Origin: Delftia acidovorans
GTDB lineage: Bacteria > Pseudomonadota > Gammaproteobacteria > Burkholderiales > Burkholderiaceae_C
DNA length: 64,000 nucleotides
Assembly (NCBI GenBank): GCA_031286585.1
Contig: JAITUC010000021.1
Span: 62,001 to 126,000 of the forward strand
Reading direction: 5' to 3'
Position 1 is the stretch's first letter, and each line of letters starts with the position of its first letter. The position numbers were made by a program, and so were the translations under genes. Shown here in pieces: positions 61,385 through 64,000 of this stretch. Under the pieces are notes generated by a model that worked only from the letters and a program-made list of their open reading frames with translations, searched no databases and was not told the origin of the DNA.

Positions 61385-62547
61385 CAGCGTTGCGCGTGGG
61401 CCAGCGTCCACACGCCGTGCGGCGATTTGCCGACCTTGACCTGCTGGACCACCTTCTTCTCCACGGTGTCGATCACCGACAGCTTGCGCGCCCAGCGCGA
61501 GCTGACCAGCAGGTAGCGGCCATCGGCGGAGACGTCCATGCAGTCGGGGCCGCCCGGTGCCGGGTAGTTGGCCACGACCTGGTTGGTCTGCATGTCGATC
61601 TTGCTGATGGTGTTGGCCACGCGGTTGCTCACATACAGGTGGCGGCCGTCGCCGGCGGCGCGCATGGCGTGGGCGCCAGCGGCTGTCTTGATGCGCGCCA
61701 CGCTGCGCGGCTCGGGGCCGGTGATGTCGAACACTTCCACGCCATCGCTGCCGGTCAGGCCGATGAACAGCTTGGTGCCGTCCGGGCTGCCATAGAGATC
61801 GGCCGGCATGGGGCCGGTGGGCACGCGGGCCTTGATGGTCTGCGTGGCGATGTCGATGGCCACCAGGGCATCGCTGTCCTGCATGGTGGAATAGATGGTC
61901 GTGCTCTTGGCATCGATCCAGAGATGGCTGGGCGTCTTGCCCGTGGGCACGCGCTTGACCAGCTGCGGGTTCTGGCCATCCCAGCGGTAGATGTCGATGT
62001 GGTTGAGGCGGTTGGCCGCCGTGACGAACCACTTCATGTCCGGGCTGAAGCGCAGGTGGTAGGGGTCGATGATGTCGCGGATCACGCGCTGCACCTCGCC
62101 CGTGCGCGGATCGACCAGGGTCAGGGTATCGCCCAGCGCATTCGCCACGACCAGCGATTTCTCGTCCGGCGTGAGGTACAGGTGATGCGGCTCCTTGCCC
62201 GTGGGAATGCGTGCCGTTTCCTGCCAGGTGACCGGGTCCACGATGCTGATGTTGGCGTCAAGCGAGTTGAGCACAAAGATGGGCGTAGGGCCCTGGGTCT
62301 GCGGCGGCGGCGTGACACGCGCCACCGGGGCCGCTGGAGTTGCCGCGGCCGAGGGAACGGAGGGCGCGGCGGGAACGGCCGCCGCCTGGGCCGATGCGGC
62401 CTGCGCCTGCACGGCAGCAGACGTGGCCGAGGCCGCGCGGGCCGATTTGGATCCGGGCAGGGATGCCACGGCCAGCCAGGCCAGCGCACCGCCGCCCACA
62501 ACCAAAGCCACAGCCGCGCTCAAGCGCCCGACGGAAAGACGTTTCAC
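61384..62547 (-). CDS. YncE-like beta-propeller protein, exported (387 aa)
   Basis: The N-terminal signal anchor (AAVALVVGGGALAWLAVASL) and a ~55-residue Ala/Pro linker precede a seven-bladed propeller of the YncE/PQQ-quinoprotein-like type. Blades recur as P-x-x-x-x-x-T-P-DG-x-x-L-x-V-x-N, e.g. HHLYLTPDEKSLVVANALGDTLTLVD and MDVSADGRYLLVSSRWARKLSVID. The start is GTG at 62547 with AAGGTGG upstream; the longer in-frame ATG reading is not protein-like. First gene of a two-gene unit with the deacetylase. Confidence 0.85.
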   Translation of the reverse strand: MKRLSVGRLSAAVALVVGGGALAWLAVASLPGSKSARAASATSAAVQAQAASAQAAAVPAAPSVPSAAATPAAPVARVTPPPQTQGPTPIFVLNSLDANISIVDPVTWQETARIPTGKEPHHLYLTPDEKSLVVANALGDTLTLVDPRTGEVQRVIRDIIDPYHLRFSPDMKWFVTAANRLNHIDIYRWDGQNPQLVKRVPTGKTPSHLWIDAKSTTIYSTMQDSDALVAIDIATQTIKARVPTGPMPADLYGSPDGTKLFIGLTGSDGVEVFDITGPEPRSVARIKTAAGAHAMRAAGDGRHLYVSNRVANTISKIDMQTNQVVANYPAPGGPDCMDVSADGRYLLVSSRWARKLSVIDTVEKKVVQQVKVGKSPHGVWTLAHAQR

Positions 62548-62744
62548 AAAGCACCACCTTCTGAGAATCTGCGCAGTGTAGCTGCGCCAATCAGCCCCTC
62601 GGACGCTCTGGGGCATCGGCTTTTGCTGCTGTGCAAAAAACCGACATTTGCACGACGTTGGCCCGAGATATCGCGGCAAGCGCGCCAATCCATGACATGC
62701 ATCAAGGCATGACGACAGCGCATGAAAATACCGGCCAGAAAGAC

Positions 62745-62768
62745 AAAGGGAGCCGGTTGGCTCCCTTT
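62745..62768 (-). terminator. Terminator of the phosphoribosyltransferase gene
   Basis: AAAGGGAGCC (62745-62754) and GGCTCCCTTT (62759-62768) form a ten-bp stem, preceded and followed by A and T tracts. It lies 32 bp beyond the stop of the leftward gene. Confidence 0.87.
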
Positions 62769-62799
62769 GCTGGCAACGATCTGAAAAGCGCAATGGCTC

Positions 62800-63324
62800 T
62801 CAGATCTTCCACTTCTCCATGAGCTTTTCGGGACGCAGGGTGTCGTAGTGCTCGAAGGGCTGGTGGATCCAGGGGTTGGTCGGCAGGTAGTCCACCGAGT
62901 AGTCGGGCGTGAACGCCGACAGACCCTTGGTCCAGATCACGGCGCTGCGCAGCTCGGTGATCGGCGGGTAGTTGGTCTTGAGCATGGCGATCACGGCGTT
63001 CAGCGTGTGACCCGAGTCGGCCAGGTCATCGACCAGCAGCACGCGGCCCGCGATCTCGCCCTTGGGCGTTGTGATGAAGCGCGCGATGTCCAGATGGCCC
63101 TGCACCGTGCCGGCTTCGGCACGGTAGGAGCTGGTGGACATGATGGCCAGCGGCTTGTCGAAGATGCGGCTGAGCATGTCACCGGGACGCAGGCCGCCAC
63201 GGGCCAGGCAGAGAATGGTGTCGAATTCCCAGCCGGACTGGTGCACTTTGATCGCGAGCTTTTCGATCAGTCCGTGGTATTCGTCGTAGCTCACATACAG
63301 GTGTTGACCGTCTTCCGTCAGCAT
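62800..63324 (-). CDS. Purine phosphoribosyltransferase family protein (174 aa)
   Basis: Type I PRTase with the PRPP-binding loop VLLVDDLADSGHTLNAV and the hood/flexible-loop segment LARGGLRPGDMLSRI and SSYRAEAGTVQG. The C-terminal W-rich tail (YLPTNPWIHQPFEHYDTLRP) suggests Gpt-like xanthine/hypoxanthine specificity; exact base unknown. It lies 43 nt downstream of purA in the same direction, consistent with a purine salvage/synthesis unit. Confidence 0.9.
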   Translation of the reverse strand: MLTEDGQHLYVSYDEYHGLIEKLAIKVHQSGWEFDTILCLARGGLRPGDMLSRIFDKPLAIMSTSSYRAEAGTVQGHLDIARFITTPKGEIAGRVLLVDDLADSGHTLNAVIAMLKTNYPPITELRSAVIWTKGLSAFTPDYSVDYLPTNPWIHQPFEHYDTLRPEKLMEKWKI

Positions 63325-63367
63325 GGAATGGCTCCTGGTTCAATCTTGGGGTTCAGCCGCCAGTGGT

Positions 63368-64000
63368 TCACTGGGCGGCGTAGGGGTTTTGCATCAGGAT
63401 GGTGTGATCCCGGTCGGGGCTGGTCGAAACCATGGCGATGGGCACGCCCGTCACTTCCTCGATGCGCTCCAGATAGCGGCGGGCGTTGGCCGGCAGCTTG
63501 TCGTAGTCGGTCACGCCCACGGTGGAATCGGTCCAGCCGGGGATGGACTCATAGATGGGCTTGCAGCGGGCGATCTCGTCGGCGCCCATGGGCAGCAGGT
63601 CGATCTTCTCGCCATCGAGCTCGTAGCCCACGCACAGCAGCAGTTCCTGCAGGCCGTCGAGCACGTCGAGCTTGGTGATGCACAGGCCAGACAGGCCGTT
63701 GACCTGGGCGCTGCGCTTGAGCAGCGCGGCATCAAACCAGCCGCAGCGGCGCGAGCGGCCGGTGGTCACGCCCTTTTCGGCGCCCACGGTGCTCATGTGC
63801 CAGCCTGGCGTGCCTTCCTTTTCCCAATCCAGTTCGGTGGGGAAAGGGCCGCCGCCCACGCGGGTGCAGTAGGCCTTGGTGATGCCCAGGATGTAGTGCA
63901 GCATGCCGGGGCCCACGCCCGAACCTGCAGCCGCATTGCCGGCCACGCAGTTGGACGAGGTGACATAGGGATAGGTGCCGTGGTCCACGTCCAGCAGCGT
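63368..64000 (-). CDS. purA: Adenylosuccinate synthetase, C-terminal part (cut by window edge)
   Basis: The last 210 or so codons of PurA, open to the right edge. It converts IMP plus aspartate and GTP to adenylosuccinate, the first committed step to AMP. Family signatures visible are [67 protein letters not shown] and KLDVLDGL. The missing ~220 residues contain the GTP P-loop and lie outside the window. Confidence 0.97.
   Translation of the reverse strand, partial: TLLDVDHGTYPYVTSSNCVAGNAAAGSGVGPGMLHYILGITKAYCTRVGGGPFPTELDWEKEGTPGWHMSTVGAEKGVTTGRSRRCGWFDAALLKRSAQVNGLSGLCITKLDVLDGLQELLLCVGYELDGEKIDLLPMGADEIARCKPIYESIPGWTDSTVGVTDYDKLPANARRYLERIEEVTGVPIAMVSTSPDRDHTILMQNPYAAQ

Overview
The window is about 64 kb of GC-rich (roughly two thirds G+C) DNA with a strong preference for G or C in third codon positions. 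It carries housekeeping genes (glyA-nrdR, aroC, thyA-folA, glnA-glnL-glnG, purA), a Bug-type periplasmic solute receptor of the kind expanded in Burkholderiales, and several Comamonadaceae-like families. I infer a beta-proteobacterium of the family Comamonadaceae, most likely Delftia or a close relative. It is a chromosome segment; no phage structural module, transposase, integrase or CRISPR array was seen.

Layout. 0-0.5 kb: the tail of an unrecognised gene and two identical tRNA-Leu(CAG) genes, each with its own terminator. 0.5-7.2 kb: a DUF349 protein and a very large AsmA-like/DUF748 envelope protein. 7.2-15.7 kb: a long leader region, a lytic transglycosylase, glyA behind a ZTP-type riboswitch, nrdR, aroC, a small AraC-type regulator, a CBS protein, and an O-acetylhomoserine sulfhydrylase with an alpha/beta hydrolase. 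15.7-19.7 kb: a Tat-exported acetamidase/formamidase-family protein facing an 810-residue gene that fuses an AraC-type regulator to a second copy of the same enzyme-like domain. 19.7-28.6 kb: hydrolase, Mpo1-like, YihY, DUF2069, GlcD-like oxidase, lipoprotein, thyA, folA, a PPP-type phosphatase and a DUF1993 protein.

28.7-41.0 kb holds two catabolic loci. The first is an MFS carrier, a fused 5-oxoprolinase, a DUF1445 hydro-lyase and a LysR regulator, which together suggest 5-oxoproline/D-glutamate use. The second is a LysR regulator, Bug receptor, PdxA-family dehydrogenase, rhamnonate-dehydratase-like enolase-superfamily enzyme and DapA-family aldolase, which together suggest sugar-acid use. 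41.1-48.6 kb is the most unusual block: two paralogous small DUF6916-like proteins, a GNAT acetyltransferase, three consecutive tail-collar (microcystin-dependent-protein-like) genes with overlapping or nearly overlapping ends, and a 1534-residue exported protein with a seven-repeat SBBP propeller, five tandem 85-residue repeats and an IPTL-CTERM tail. No other phage gene is present, so I treat it as a chromosomal surface or secreted module of unknown function.

48.7-64 kb: a Crp/Fnr regulator, a cytosine-deaminase relative whose substrate-discriminating Asp is Cys, exonuclease III, a ferritin-like hypothetical, and the nitrogen-control cluster glnA - DUF4124 gene - glnL - glnG with a sigma-54 promoter and two NtrC-like sites upstream of glnA. 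Then come a MoaB/CinA-like protein, an EI24 membrane protein, a sterol-desaturase-family protein, a polysaccharide deacetylase coupled to a YncE-like propeller, a phosphoribosyltransferase and the 3' part of purA, which runs off the right edge.
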